Source: Ferruginibacter sp.
GTDB lineage: Bacteria > Bacteroidota > Bacteroidia > Chitinophagales > Chitinophagaceae
Length of the DNA: 23,676 nucleotides
Assembly (NCBI GenBank): GCA_025357775.1
Contig: JANXOQ010000390.1
Coordinates: 1 to 23,676, forward strand
Direction of reading: 5' to 3'
Within the stretch, counting starts at the first letter, position 1, and every line of letters begins with the position of its first letter. The notes under the pieces are model-generated. The model did no database searches, had not been told where the DNA came from, and saw only the letters and a program-made list of their open reading frames with translations. The translations under genes were made by a program, and so were the position numbers. This document shows, in pieces, positions 23,613 through 23,676 of the stretch.

Positions 23613-23676
23613 GTTTATTAGCTAGTATACTTGTTGTTGTTTATACTCAAGTTTCAATGCTAATTACAAAAAAATA

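Noticed and set aside
1..23676. CRISPR array, transposase, integrase, tRNA or rRNA genes
   Set aside because: Read through both strands; no regularly spaced repeats, no transposase or integrase motifs and no rRNA/tRNA sequence were found.

Overview
The window is AT-rich chromosomal DNA from a member of the Bacteroidota, most likely a Chitinophagales/Chitinophagaceae-type organism. The evidence is a type IX secretion (T9SS) type B sorting domain on two giant secreted proteins next to a PorP/SprF family protein, several exact matches to the Bacteroidota -7 promoter consensus TAnnTTTG, A-rich start-codon contexts without visible Shine-Dalgarno sequences, and ribosomal proteins of the expected lengths in S10/spc order. 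I cannot name the species from sequence alone.

Layout. (1) 1-1.8 kb: a minus-strand 5' gene fragment of unknown function, divergent from ridA (imine deaminase), then a D-2-hydroxyacid dehydrogenase. (2) 1.8-5.1 kb: greA, a HIT-domain protein, an HD-domain phosphohydrolase and lpxD, all on the plus strand and probably read together. A promoter-like motif followed at once by a terminator-like hairpin lies in front of greA. (3) 5.1-14.1 kb: a surface/secretion cassette of two tandem, clearly paralogous ~1210-residue secreted proteins (N-terminal NKGQW domain, SBBP-like repeats, PKD-like modules, CHU_C/type B sorting domain) followed by a PorP/SprF-family outer-membrane protein. All three must start with TTG if their signal peptides are to be made. 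(4) 14.1-14.5 kb: a 433-base gene-free gap with a long nested inverted repeat and good promoters for rpsJ. (5) 14.5-23.6 kb: the S10-spc ribosomal protein cluster rpsJ-rplC-rplD-rplW-rplB-rpsS-rplV-rpsC-rplP-rpmC-rpsQ-rplN-rplX-rplE-rpsN-rpsH-rplF, cut off by the window end before the expected rplR.

How the parts work together. The ribosomal block supplies 30S and 50S proteins. LpxD makes a lipid A precursor for the outer membrane. GreA rescues stalled RNA polymerase, and the HIT and HD proteins probably hydrolyse nucleotides. The cassette would use the T9SS to deliver two large adhesin- or matrix-like proteins to the cell surface, with the PorP/SprF protein as their likely dedicated partner.

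Most of the window is conserved housekeeping sequence. The least ordinary parts are the secretion cassette and its TTG starts, the greA leader, the structured gap before rpsJ, and the unusually long, phrase-like spacers in the ribosomal cluster, including an exact 11-mer placed just before two start codons.
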